Positions 1 to 6,865 of a DNA stretch of 6,904 nucleotides are shown piece by piece (position 1 is the first letter of the stretch; each line of letters begins with the position of its first letter). Made by a program: the position numbers and the translations under genes. The DNA is from JBFFXF01 sp041569895 (lineage in GTDB: Bacteria > Planctomycetota > UBA8108 > JACQVS01), in NCBI GenBank assembly GCA_041569895.1, contig JBFFXF010000345.1, positions 1 to 6,904 on the forward strand. Direction: 5' to 3'. The notes below the pieces were generated by a model. It saw only the letters and a list, made by a program, of their open reading frames with translations, had not been told where the DNA came from and ran no database searches.

Positions 1-263
1 CGGGTCGGCCAGGCCTGCTCCTGCCGGGCGAGGTTCTCGACGATGGCGCGGGTGACCTGGCGAAGCTCCTCCAGCGTGGCCTCGAGGCGGTCGTCACCCG
101 AAAGAACGCCGACCGGGCCGATCACGGCGACGACGGCGAGAATCGCCGTCGTCGCCCTGCAGGCGCGGTCCTGTCGTGTCCGTACGCTTCGTGTCGATCC
201 CTTCCGATCGACGACCTTCCGACCGACGACCTTCCGATCGACGACGCTGCTGGTGCTCTCCAC
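1..263 (-). CDS. Hypothetical single-pass membrane protein, GTG start, partial (C-terminus outside window)
   Basis: I do not recognise a named family. The frame opens with GTG at 263-261, the only usual start codon between the in-frame stop of the upstream pilX-like gene and the membrane segment, and stays open for 87 codons to the window edge. Residues 1-36 are strongly basic and include three 5-residue repeats (VVDRK, VVGRK, VVDRK at 7-21). Residues about 37-56 (ATTAILAVVAVIGPVGVLSG) form one hydrophobic span. After it comes an acidic, heptad-like stretch (DDRLEATLEELRQVTRAIVENLARQEQ) that could be a coiled coil. The basic N-terminus suggests it lies in the cytoplasm with the rest exported. 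An SD-like AGAAGG lies at 273-278. The gene starts 30 bases after the pilX-like stop, so it probably belongs to the pilus operon, perhaps as an assembly or alignment factor. Codon-like amino acid composition and the clean membrane segment favour this frame over the arginine-rich overlapping frames. The function is unknown. Confidence 0.7.
   Translation of the reverse strand, partial: MESTSSVVDRKVVGRKVVDRKGSTRSVRTRQDRACRATTAILAVVAVIGPVGVLSGDDRLEATLEELRQVTRAIVENLARQEQAWPT
201..245. repeat. Three tandem 15-bp repeats
   Basis: The units are CTTCCGATCGACGAC (201-215), CTTCCGACCGACGAC (216-230) and CTTCCGATCGACGAC (231-245). They are exactly adjacent, with one substitution in the middle copy. The length is a multiple of three, so on the minus strand they encode in-frame pentapeptides of the VVDRK type in the basic N-terminal tail of the membrane protein that starts at 263. 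Changes in copy number would lengthen or shorten the tail without breaking the frame. Confidence 0.9.
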
Positions 264-293
264 TCCCGCTTCCCTTCTTTCCGCTGGCCTTCG

Positions 294-1748
294 TCACATC
301 ACCGGCTGACCCGCCTTGTACAGGACTTCCCGGATCAGCGTCGACTCGCGCGAGATGTCCCGGATGCCGATGACGCGCTTGAGGACGTCCGGCATCTGGT
401 CGTAGAGCAGTCCGCCCGCGTTGAAGAGTGCGCTCGAGTAGGTGACGCGGAACGGTCCATCGATGGTCATGATGATCGTCGCGCTGTCGAGGCTGACCTC
501 GCCCCCCGACTGCACGCTGTCCTCGCCGAAGAACGCGCCGTTGATCGCGACCTCGCCGCCGGGGTCGACGTCGACGCTCGGCGCCCATCCGGCGATGATC
601 ACGAGACCGGTCCACTCGAGCTTCCCCTTGACGCTGAGGTTCGCCCTGATTCCCGGCGTGTTGTTGGTGTCGACGTTCGGATCGTAGTCGTCGCGGATGA
701 CGAGGATGCCGCTCCCCTTGAAGGTCTGACCGGGAGGCACGTTGAGTCCTCCGGTCACGAAGGTGACGCTGGGATTGGCGAGGTCGCCGTACGTGCCGCC
801 CAGGTCGCCGCCAGAAAGCTTGTGGACGCTCGGGTCGTTGCTGCTGCCGTACGTGTTCCAGAGGCTCGACGACCAGTCCTGGACGTCGGGGATGTCGGAA
901 CGCACCGGATACGCATGGTCGGGCGACGCCGGGTCGGGGTCGTAGTAGGTGCTCGTCGGCGGCGGGTCGATGGTCGACATCGCGTCACCGGTGCCGGCGG
1001 AGTTGTTGAACCACGCGTCGATGTTCGTCTGGCCGATCGGGTTCTGGGCCGCCCAGATCTGATACGGGTGCGGCGAGCCCGACGCGGGGAGGGGCGCGCC
1101 GCCGCTGACGAGGTAGTCGATGGGGTGGTCCAGCGCGCTCGCCTCGAACGGGACGCTCGACGCCTGGTACGACGATGGACTGCTCGTCACCGTGCCCCAC
1201 GTGGAGGGATCGGCGGGATCGGTCGTCGACGACCACTCGAAGCCACCCAGCGGCCGCTCGATGCCGCCGTTGCCGAAGTACATCGGGAACTCCGGCACGA
1301 ACTTGCCGCTCTGGACGGTGAGCTCGATCCCCTTGACCAGCCAGCCATCGCCGTTCCAGGTCGGATCGTCGGGGGGCACGTCCGCGTTCTTGGCAGCGGC
1401 CTGGCGTCGCGAAGTCGGGACGCGACCCCACGCGCGGATTCTGCTGATCTCCGTGACAGGGTCGTAGGTCGAGGAGTAATAGAACGCCCCGTCGCCGAAC
1501 GGCACCCAGTTCTGGCCGGAGCTCGAGCTCGAGCGCGGAGACTGCACTCCGCCGTCCTTGAGCTTCGCGAGCGCCTCGGCGACGCCCGATTCGGCTATCT
1601 GGTGCGCCGTGAACTCCTCCAGCTGCGTCCTCCCGGCCGCGCTGCGCACCAGACTCATGTTCAGGCTGAGCGCGGACAGGACCATCAGCCCGGCGCCCAG
1701 CACGACCATCAGGACCAGCGCGGCCCCTCGTTCTCTTCGCCTTCTCAT
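294..1748 (-). CDS. PilX-like pilus assembly protein with large exported beta-rich domain
   Basis: This 484-residue protein probably acts at the inner membrane or pilus tip of a type IV pilus or pseudopilus. Residues 1-8 are arginine-rich and end in RERG. A hydrophobic helix (about 9-34, AALVLMVVLGAGLMVLSALS) follows, then an amphipathic stretch with AHQIAESGVAEALAKL, the usual PilX N-terminal layout (Pfam PilX_N-like). The residue five after the glycine is leucine, not glutamate, as in GspK-type tip subunits. Residues 73-77 are a serine run. The middle (about 125-320) is rich in Pro, Ser, Asp and Trp. Residues about 325-430 look like short beta strands (GSGILVI at 345-351, WTGLVIIAGW at 379-388, INGAFFGED at 402-410), resembling the DUF7305-type region I recall from other PilX-like proteins. 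I chose ATG 1748 because AGGAGG lies just upstream and the signal begins there. A TTG at 1859 overlaps the previous stop, but would add a 37-residue polar extension ahead of the signal. Confidence 0.8.
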   Translation of the reverse strand: MRRRRERGAALVLMVVLGAGLMVLSALSLNMSLVRSAAGRTQLEEFTAHQIAESGVAEALAKLKDGGVQSPRSSSSSGQNWVPFGDGAFYYSSTYDPVTEISRIRAWGRVPTSRRQAAAKNADVPPDDPTWNGDGWLVKGIELTVQSGKFVPEFPMYFGNGGIERPLGGFEWSSTTDPADPSTWGTVTSSPSSYQASSVPFEASALDHPIDYLVSGGAPLPASGSPHPYQIWAAQNPIGQTNIDAWFNNSAGTGDAMSTIDPPPTSTYYDPDPASPDHAYPVRSDIPDVQDWSSSLWNTYGSSNDPSVHKLSGGDLGGTYGDLANPSVTFVTGGLNVPPGQTFKGSGILVIRDDYDPNVDTNNTPGIRANLSVKGKLEWTGLVIIAGWAPSVDVDPGGEVAINGAFFGEDSVQSGGEVSLDSATIIMTIDGPFRVTYSSALFNAGGLLYDQMPDVLKRVIGIRDISRESTLIREVLYKAGQPVM

Positions 1749-1752
1749 CGAG

Positions 1753-1758
1753 CCTCCT
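1753..1758 (-). promoter_or_regulatory. Strong ribosome binding site deciding the PilX-like start
   Basis: The minus strand reads AGGAGG followed by a 4-base spacer and ATG (1748-1746). This is the strongest Shine-Dalgarno match in the cluster. It supports the 484-residue form over a start at TTG 1859 or ATG 1766, neither of which has a comparable purine tract upstream. Confidence 0.8.
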
Positions 1759-1855
1759 CTCACCATGTGTGTCTCGTCAGTGTGCTGCTTGTTCACGCTC
1801 GATACGGTGATGTCATGCCCCTGCCGCCAGGTTCCGTCGCGTGTTCTGCCATCCG

Positions 1856-2380
1856 TCAATTCGTCGTCTGCGAGATCAGCCGGTGTCGCACCAGCGTCTG
1901 CTGCATGTTCCCCTGTCCGATCGTCAGCGTCACCGTCAGCGGCACGAGCTTGAGGTCCGTGCCGTTCGACTGGTTCCCGAGGTTGTCCTGCGCGTCGCCG
2001 TCGAAATTGAGGTCCTTCGGCCCCCCGAGAAACGCCGGGACCGTGGCCTCGTCGGCGTAACAGGTCACCGAGATGCTCGCCGTCGGCACGTTCGCGACCG
2101 GAAAGGTCTGGTTGTGATACTTCGCGTAGATCGAGGCGATTCCCTCCTGCTTGGCGAGGTTCTGCGGACGGTTGGCGGTCTCCTGGATGTCGGCGAGGAT
2201 GTCGCGGACGGCGTTGATCGCGAGGTAGGACTCGAACGACTGCAGCCGGTGCTGCATGCCCCGCGTGATCGTGAAGGCCACCGCGACGGCGATGATCGTG
2301 AAGATCGTGATCGACACGGTCAGCTCCACCAGGGTGAGGCCTTCCCGGCCGTCGCCGCTCGATCCGTCCATGCGTCTCAT
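1856..2380 (-). CDS. Minor prepilin with N-terminal methylation/cleavage signal (PilV/GspI-like)
   Basis: This 174-residue protein is probably a minor pilin or pseudopilin, processed by prepilin peptidase and inserted in the inner membrane before assembly. The leader runs to G14. The mature protein would start LTLVE, which puts the conserved +5 glutamate at E19 (EGLTLVELTVSITIFTII), followed by a hydrophobic helix to about residue 38. The rest is a small globular domain with one cysteine (C107). Residues 123-132 (DLNFDGDAQD) resemble an EF-hand or dockerin calcium loop. The C-terminus (LKLVPLTVTLTIGQGNMQQ, then a basic segment) looks like the closing strands of a pilin head. Leucine at +1 is less usual than Phe or Met. 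ATG 2380 has no good SD, and ATG 2371 (M4) is an alternative. It is the second gene of the minus-strand cluster, 44 bases after the PilW-like gene, and translation may depend on coupling. The exact PilV, GspH or GspI class cannot be settled by eye. Confidence 0.8.
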   Translation of the reverse strand: MRRMDGSSGDGREGLTLVELTVSITIFTIIAVAVAFTITRGMQHRLQSFESYLAINAVRDILADIQETANRPQNLAKQEGIASIYAKYHNQTFPVANVPTASISVTCYADEATVPAFLGGPKDLNFDGDAQDNLGNQSNGTDLKLVPLTVTLTIGQGNMQQTLVRHRLISQTTN

Positions 2381-2424
2381 GTCCAGGTTACCCGTTTCTT
2401 TTCAGCCAGCGGTCCGCCGGCGGT

Positions 2425-3108
2425 CTATTGACGCAGCGCCAGGCGCTCGCTGAGGACCAGATCGTTCGGAAGGATGAAGTTCCCCCTGCCGTCGCGGGCG
2501 TTCATGCGGAGCGTGAACGTCACCAGCCGCCCGTCGACCGATACGTTGAACAGGTCTCCCGTCTGCGGCGCGAAGGTCGGCGGCACGAGGAGCTCGACGA
2601 CCGGGACGCCGTTGGTCAGCGTGTTCACCTCGTCGTCGACCGTCCCGAGCAGGTTGTCGGAGCCCCGCCCGTTCTGATAGATCGTCGCCATGTCGGGACC
2701 GCGTCCGACGATAAGCCCCGCGCAGGGCGTCAGGCCGGTGTCCTCGTCCCCCAGAACGTAGACGACCAGATTGTCGTCGTAGACAGGCTCGCCCGTGACC
2801 GGGTCGATCGACGTGACGAGGCGGAATCGCAGGCAATAGAAGTCGTCCGGAGCTCCTGTCGGATAGAGCGGGCCGAACTGCGCGTCGTCCGTCGTCGCCT
2901 GCGACGCCAGCGTGACGATCCGATCGAGAGCGCGTTGCGCCCGTAGATTGAGATCCGAGACCGACTGGCTCTGGAGGAACGCGTTCTGCAGTCCGACCGT
3001 CGTCGAGAGGATGCTGCTCAGGAAGATCACGATCATCGTCAGCGTCAACGCGGCTTCCAGGATGCTGAATCCGCGCTGACGTCTCGAGCGTTCAAGGACG
3101 AGCTTCAT
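2425..3108 (-). CDS. PilW-like minor prepilin
   Basis: This 227-residue protein is the first gene of the minus-strand pilus cluster. The leader MKLVLERSRRQRG ends at G13, and the mature form would start FSILE with the +5 glutamate at E18. A hydrophobic helix follows (ALTLTMIVIFLSSILSTTVG, about 20-39). This is a textbook class III signal cleaved and N-methylated by PilD-type peptidase. The soluble domain begins with a helix continuation (LNLRAQRALDRIVTLAS, about 53-69), common in PilW and GspJ proteins. It contains two cysteines (C92, C129) that could form a disulfide once exported. Residues 149-160 (GSDNLLGTVDDE) form an acidic loop, and the chain ends in beta-rich sequence (RLVTFTLRMNARD). 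The start is ATG 3108. An upstream GGGAAGG sits only 3 bases away, which is tighter than usual. The reading frame stays open far upstream, but those residues look like antisense of the acetolactate synthase gene and are not included. Confidence 0.85.
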   Translation of the reverse strand: MKLVLERSRRQRGFSILEAALTLTMIVIFLSSILSTTVGLQNAFLQSQSVSDLNLRAQRALDRIVTLASQATTDDAQFGPLYPTGAPDDFYCLRFRLVTSIDPVTGEPVYDDNLVVYVLGDEDTGLTPCAGLIVGRGPDMATIYQNGRGSDNLLGTVDDEVNTLTNGVPVVELLVPPTFAPQTGDLFNVSVDGRLVTFTLRMNARDGRGNFILPNDLVLSERLALRQ

Positions 3109-3211
3109 GAGCCTTCCCGACCGTCTGGTGATTGACCCGGTTGTGGACAGTTTCCGATCGAGGTGGAACCGTGCGCTCCACCAGACATGGATACCATCCT
3201 TTCTGAAATGC

Positions 3212-3227
3212 TTCAAATCGCGTGCCT
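3212..3227 (-). promoter_or_regulatory. Candidate sigma-54 (-24/-12) promoter for the pilus cluster
   Basis: The minus strand reads AGGCACG, four bases, then TTGAA. The RpoN consensus is TGGCACG-N4-TTGCW. The match is 10 of the 12 specified positions: the key GG doublet is present, spacing is correct at GG-N10, and the -12 doublet is GA instead of GC. Initiation would fall near 3200, giving a leader of roughly 90 bases before ATG 3108. Many pilin genes are RpoN-dependent, which makes the match plausible, but a single near-consensus site read by eye remains tentative. Confidence 0.35.
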
Positions 3228-3469
3228 GCTTCGGTTTCCGAGACCATGAGCGGCTTGATGCGATGACGGCGTCGCGCCCGTGGCTGGACTTGGGACTGCG
3301 AGTTTTTTTGCGGAACGACAGCGCGCGACGGCGCGTTTGACGGGGGCGTGCGCGTTGTCGTCCAGTTGGTGTCCACATGGTCCCGGGACGGGTCGACCCC
3401 GTCTCCGGCGACGTCGACAGGCGGAGCGAGTCGCGCGCGCGGCCGCGGTCGTGAAACGCTCTCGTCGCC

Positions 3470-3498
3470 TTGACTCGAGGTGCCTCCGACAGAACACT
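3470..3498 (+). promoter_or_regulatory. Weak sigma-70-like promoter candidate for the acetolactate synthase operon
   Basis: TTGACT at 3470-3475 matches five of six -35 positions. It is followed after 17 bases by AACACT (3493-3498), which matches only three of six -10 positions but keeps the important second A and final T. Transcription would begin near 3505, and the 13-bp tandem repeat would then lie in the 5' leader. GC-rich genomes often have poor -10 matches, so this is a candidate only. Confidence 0.25.
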
Positions 3499-3527
3499 GT
3501 GACCGGGGTGAGCGCCGGCCGCGACCT

Positions 3528-3553
3528 GATACGTCGACCCGATACGTCGACCC
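3528..3553. repeat. Perfect 13-bp tandem duplication upstream of the acetolactate synthase gene
   Basis: GATACGTCGACCC occurs at 3528-3540 and again, directly adjacent and identical, at 3541-3553. Each copy contains the palindromic hexamer GTCGAC. The block ends 12 bases before the ribosome binding site of the next gene. It could be a regulator-binding direct repeat acting at operator or leader level, or a simple slippage duplication. Confidence 0.9.
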
Positions 3554-3565
3554 GTCGTCGAGCAC

Positions 3566-3570
3566 GAGGA
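3566..3570 (+). promoter_or_regulatory. Ribosome binding site of the acetolactate synthase-like gene
   Basis: GAGGA lies six bases before ATG 3577. It fixes the start at this methionine, because the in-frame upstream extension back to 3280 has no family resemblance and no comparable signal. Confidence 0.7.
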
Positions 3571-3576
3571 AGCCGC

Positions 3577-5223
3577 ATGAACGTCAAGGCCTCTGATCTG
3601 TTCGTCCAGGCGCTCGAGCAGGAGGGCGTCGAGTTCGTTTTCGGGATTCCCGGCGAGGAGAACCTCGACCTGCTCGACTCGCTGTCGCGCTCGAAGATCC
3701 GGCTGATCCTGACGCGCCATGAGCAGGCCGCCGGGTTCATGGCGGCGACGTACGGCCGGCTCACCGGCAAGGCGGGAGTCTGTCTCGCGACCCTCGGGCC
3801 GGGCGCCACCAACCTGGTGACGGCCGCCGCGTACGCCCAGCTCGGGGCGATGCCGATGGTGATGATCACCGGCCAGAAGCCCGTCAAGAGCAGCAAGCAG
3901 GGCCACTTCCAGATCGTCGACGTGGTCGACATGATGCGGCCGCTGACCAAGTACACCCGACAGATCGTCAGCGGCGACGCCATCCCCTCGCGCGTCCGCG
4001 AAGCGTTCCGGATCGCGGAGGAGGAGCGTCCGGGCGCGGCGCACCTCGAGCTTCCCGAGGACGTCGCGCGCGAGCAGTCATCGGTGGCCCTCGTGTCTGC
4101 GAGCCACGTCCGGCGTCCCACCGCCGAGGAGAAGTCGATCGCCAGGGCGGTCGAGATGATCGAGGGCGCGCGCTCTCCGCTGCTGCTCATCGGCGCCGGC
4201 GCCAACCGGAAGCTAACGTGCAAGATGCTGCGACGGTTCATCGACCGCACCGGGATGCACTTCTTCACCACCCAGATGGGCAAGGGCGTCGTGGATGAGC
4301 GCGATCCGAGGTTCCTCGGCAACGCGGCGCTCTCCGACGGAGACTTCGTCCACCGCGCCATCGAGGCGGCCGATCTGATCGTCAACGTGGGCCACGACGT
4401 CGTCGAGAAGCCGCCGTTCTTCATGTCGGAGGGCGGTGCGCCGGTCATCCACGTCAACTTCACGTCCGCGGTGGTCGATCCGGTGTACTTCCCCCAGGTC
4501 GAGCTCGTCGGCGACATCGCCAACAGCGTGTGGCAGCTCGGAGAGCGCGTGCGACCGTCGGACTCGTGGGACTTCTCGCGCTTCGCCACGGTGAGGGAGC
4601 GCATGGACGCGCATCTCGAGGAGGGCAGCGACGACGGGCGCTTCCCCATCTATCCGCAGCGTCTCGTCGCCGACGTGCGCCGCGTCATGCCGTCCGACGG
4701 GATCATCGCGCTCGACAACGGCGTCTACAAGATCTGGTTCGCGCGCAACTACCGGGCGCACCAGCCGAACACCGTTCTCCTGGACAACGCGCTGGCGAGC
4801 ATGGGCGCCGGTTTGCCGTCGGCGATGGCCGCGTCGCTCGTCTTTCCGGACAGGCGGGTGATGGCGATTTGCGGCGACGGCGGCTTCATGATGAACTCGC
4901 AGGAGCTCGAGACCGCCGTGCGACTCGGGCTCAACCTCGTCGTCCTGATCCTCGACGACAGCGCGTACGGCATGATCAAGTGGAAGCAGGCCCACATGGA
5001 GCTGCCCGAATACGGGCTCGACTTCGACAACCCCGATTTCGTGCGCTACGCGGAGAGCTACGGCGCCCGCGGGCACCGCGTCGAGGCCGCCGGGGAGCTC
5101 GCGGATCTCCTCGAACGGTGTCACGGGACTCCCGGCGTGGACGTGGTCGACGTCCCGGTCGACTACTCCGAGAACAACTCCATCCTCAACCACGCGATCC
5201 GCGACCTGAGCGCAAGGATCTGA
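3577..5223 (+). CDS. Acetolactate synthase-family thiamine-diphosphate enzyme, large (catalytic) subunit
   Basis: This 548-residue protein has the usual family length. Enzymes of this family condense two pyruvates to 2-acetolactate with CO2 release, using thiamine diphosphate and magnesium in the cytoplasm. The order is the N-terminal TPP pyrimidine-binding domain (about 1-165), a central domain (about 185-320) and the C-terminal TPP diphosphate-binding domain (about 360-535). Visible motifs are FGIPGEEN, catalytic E49 in TRHEQ, LGPGATNL (73-80), F111-Q112, and the metal site GDGG (433-436) with D460-D461 before SAYGM. In place of the RFDDR segment of FAD-containing biosynthetic enzymes there is GHDVVEK (272-278), nearer to the GYDPIEY region of Bacillus AlsS. 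The tryptophan that favours 2-oxobutyrate in biosynthetic enzymes aligns with lysine 470. These points suggest an FAD-independent, catabolic-type enzyme. No small subunit or decarboxylase gene is adjacent. The substrate could differ from pyruvate, since related enzymes join or cleave other 2-oxoacids and aldehydes. The aldehyde dehydrogenase gene follows at once. Confidence 0.9.
   Translation: MNVKASDLFVQALEQEGVEFVFGIPGEENLDLLDSLSRSKIRLILTRHEQAAGFMAATYGRLTGKAGVCLATLGPGATNLVTAAAYAQLGAMPMVMITGQKPVKSSKQGHFQIVDVVDMMRPLTKYTRQIVSGDAIPSRVREAFRIAEEERPGAAHLELPEDVAREQSSVALVSASHVRRPTAEEKSIARAVEMIEGARSPLLLIGAGANRKLTCKMLRRFIDRTGMHFFTTQMGKGVVDERDPRFLGNAALSDGDFVHRAIEAADLIVNVGHDVVEKPPFFMSEGGAPVIHVNFTSAVVDPVYFPQVELVGDIANSVWQLGERVRPSDSWDFSRFATVRERMDAHLEEGSDDGRFPIYPQRLVADVRRVMPSDGIIALDNGVYKIWFARNYRAHQPNTVLLDNALASMGAGLPSAMAASLVFPDRRVMAICGDGGFMMNSQELETAVRLGLNLVVLILDDSAYGMIKWKQAHMELPEYGLDFDNPDFVRYAESYGARGHRVEAAGELADLLERCHGTPGVDVVDVPVDYSENNSILNHAIRDLSARI
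5214..5218 (+). promoter_or_regulatory. Ribosome binding site for the GTG-started aldehyde dehydrogenase, inside the preceding gene
   Basis: AAGGA lies in the last codons of the acetolactate synthase-like gene, seven bases before GTG 5226. Together with the two-base gap after the TGA at 5221-5223, it supports a translationally coupled GTG start. It excludes the long in-frame extension upstream, which is out-of-frame shadow sequence. Confidence 0.75.
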
Positions 5224-5225
5224 AA

Positions 5226-6668
<1,443 letters not shown>

Positions 6669-6685
6669 GGCGTGGGGATTCGGTT

Positions 6686-6754
6686 CCGTGGCCGTGGGCC
6701 GTGGCCGTGGTCGTGGGCCGTGACCGTGGGCCGTGACCGTGACCGTGACCGTGA
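6686..6754. repeat. Degenerate CCGTGR hexamer/heptamer tandem tract
   Basis: Eleven consecutive units fill the tract: CCGTGG or TCGTGGG types dominate up to about 6717, with CCGTGA becoming dominant after it (four perfect copies at 6731-6754). Mixed 6- and 7-base units mean no reading frame is kept. It begins 18 bases after the aldehyde dehydrogenase stop, so it lies in the 3' untranslated or intergenic zone. Confidence 0.85.
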
Positions 6755-6763
6755 TCCGATTCC

Positions 6764-6794
6764 GAGACCGATGTCCGAGTCGGTCATCGGTCTC
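6764..6794 (+). terminator. Strong hairpin, possible transcription end of the acetolactate synthase/aldehyde dehydrogenase operon
   Basis: GAGACCGATG (6764-6773) and CATCGGTCTC (6785-6794) are perfect 10-bp inverted arms around 11 bases. Inside them, after one T-T mismatch, CCG pairs with CGG around a small loop. The hairpin starts 95 bases after the last stop codon. What follows is pyrimidine-rich (TCTGGTCTCTGATCTCTG) but has no run of T, so it is not a classical intrinsic terminator. It could act with Rho, protect the 3' end of the mRNA, or be a by-product of the flanking repeats. Confidence 0.4.
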
Positions 6795-6865
6795 TGGTCT
6801 CTGATCTCTGACCTCTGTCTCTGACCTCTGATCTCTGACTTCTGATCTCTGTCTCTGTCTCTGAT
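6792..6865. repeat. CTCTGAY heptamer tandem tract with CTCTGT variants
   Basis: Eleven adjoining units run without interruption: CTCTGGT, CTCTGAT, CTCTGAC, CTCTGT, CTCTGAC, CTCTGAT, CTCTGAC, TTCTGAT, CTCTGT, CTCTGT and CTCTGAT. Hexamer variants shift the phase, so it is not coding. The first unit overlaps the right arm of the hairpin. From 6866 the sequence returns to ordinary GC-rich composition. Confidence 0.9.

Larger units (their letters stand above)
3109..3576. other. Divergent intergenic region between the pilus cluster and the acetolactate synthase operon
   Basis: These 468 bases separate two divergently oriented transcription units. Open frames cross the region on both strands, but their predicted peptides are arginine- and serine-rich with no domain or plausible start signal, so I see no gene here. 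The region holds a sigma-54-like element for the minus strand, a weak sigma-70-like pair for the plus strand, an isolated seven-T tract at 3303-3309 and a 13-bp tandem duplication next to the plus-strand ribosome binding site. An 8-bp inverted repeat (GTCTGGTG at 3123-3130, CACCAGAC at 3179-3186) lies in the probable 5' leader of the pilus transcript, but its arms are 48 bases apart. Confidence 0.7.

Noticed and set aside
94..615. Minus-strand frame of 173 residues overlapping the end of the PilX-like gene and the edge gene.
   Set aside because: It is extremely arginine-rich and out of frame with both the PilX-like protein and the membrane protein starting at 263, which show real protein features.
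1749..1859. N-terminal extension of the PilX-like protein from TTG 1859, which overlaps the previous stop codon.
   Set aside because: It would put 37 polar residues before the processing signal, uses a TTG with no SD, and ignores the AGGAGG in front of ATG 1748.
822..2060. Long plus-strand open frame (412 residues) opposite the PilX-like and prepilin genes.
   Set aside because: The peptide is arginine/valine-rich with no domain and spans two well-supported minus-strand genes. It is an antisense shadow typical of GC-rich codon usage.
3123..3186. 8-bp inverted repeat (GTCTGGTG / CACCAGAC) in the probable leader of the pilus transcript.
   Set aside because: The arms are 48 bases apart with no continuing pairing, and an 8-bp match can occur by chance in a region of this size.
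3303..3309. Seven-T run in the divergent intergenic region, considered as a terminator.
   Set aside because: No stable stem precedes it on the plus strand and no gene ends nearby. The genes on both sides point away from it.
3388..3405. Palindrome around GGGTCGACCC in the intergenic region, considered as an operator.
   Set aside because: GTCGAC-centred palindromes recur throughout this GC-rich window, including inside coding regions, so this copy alone is not informative.
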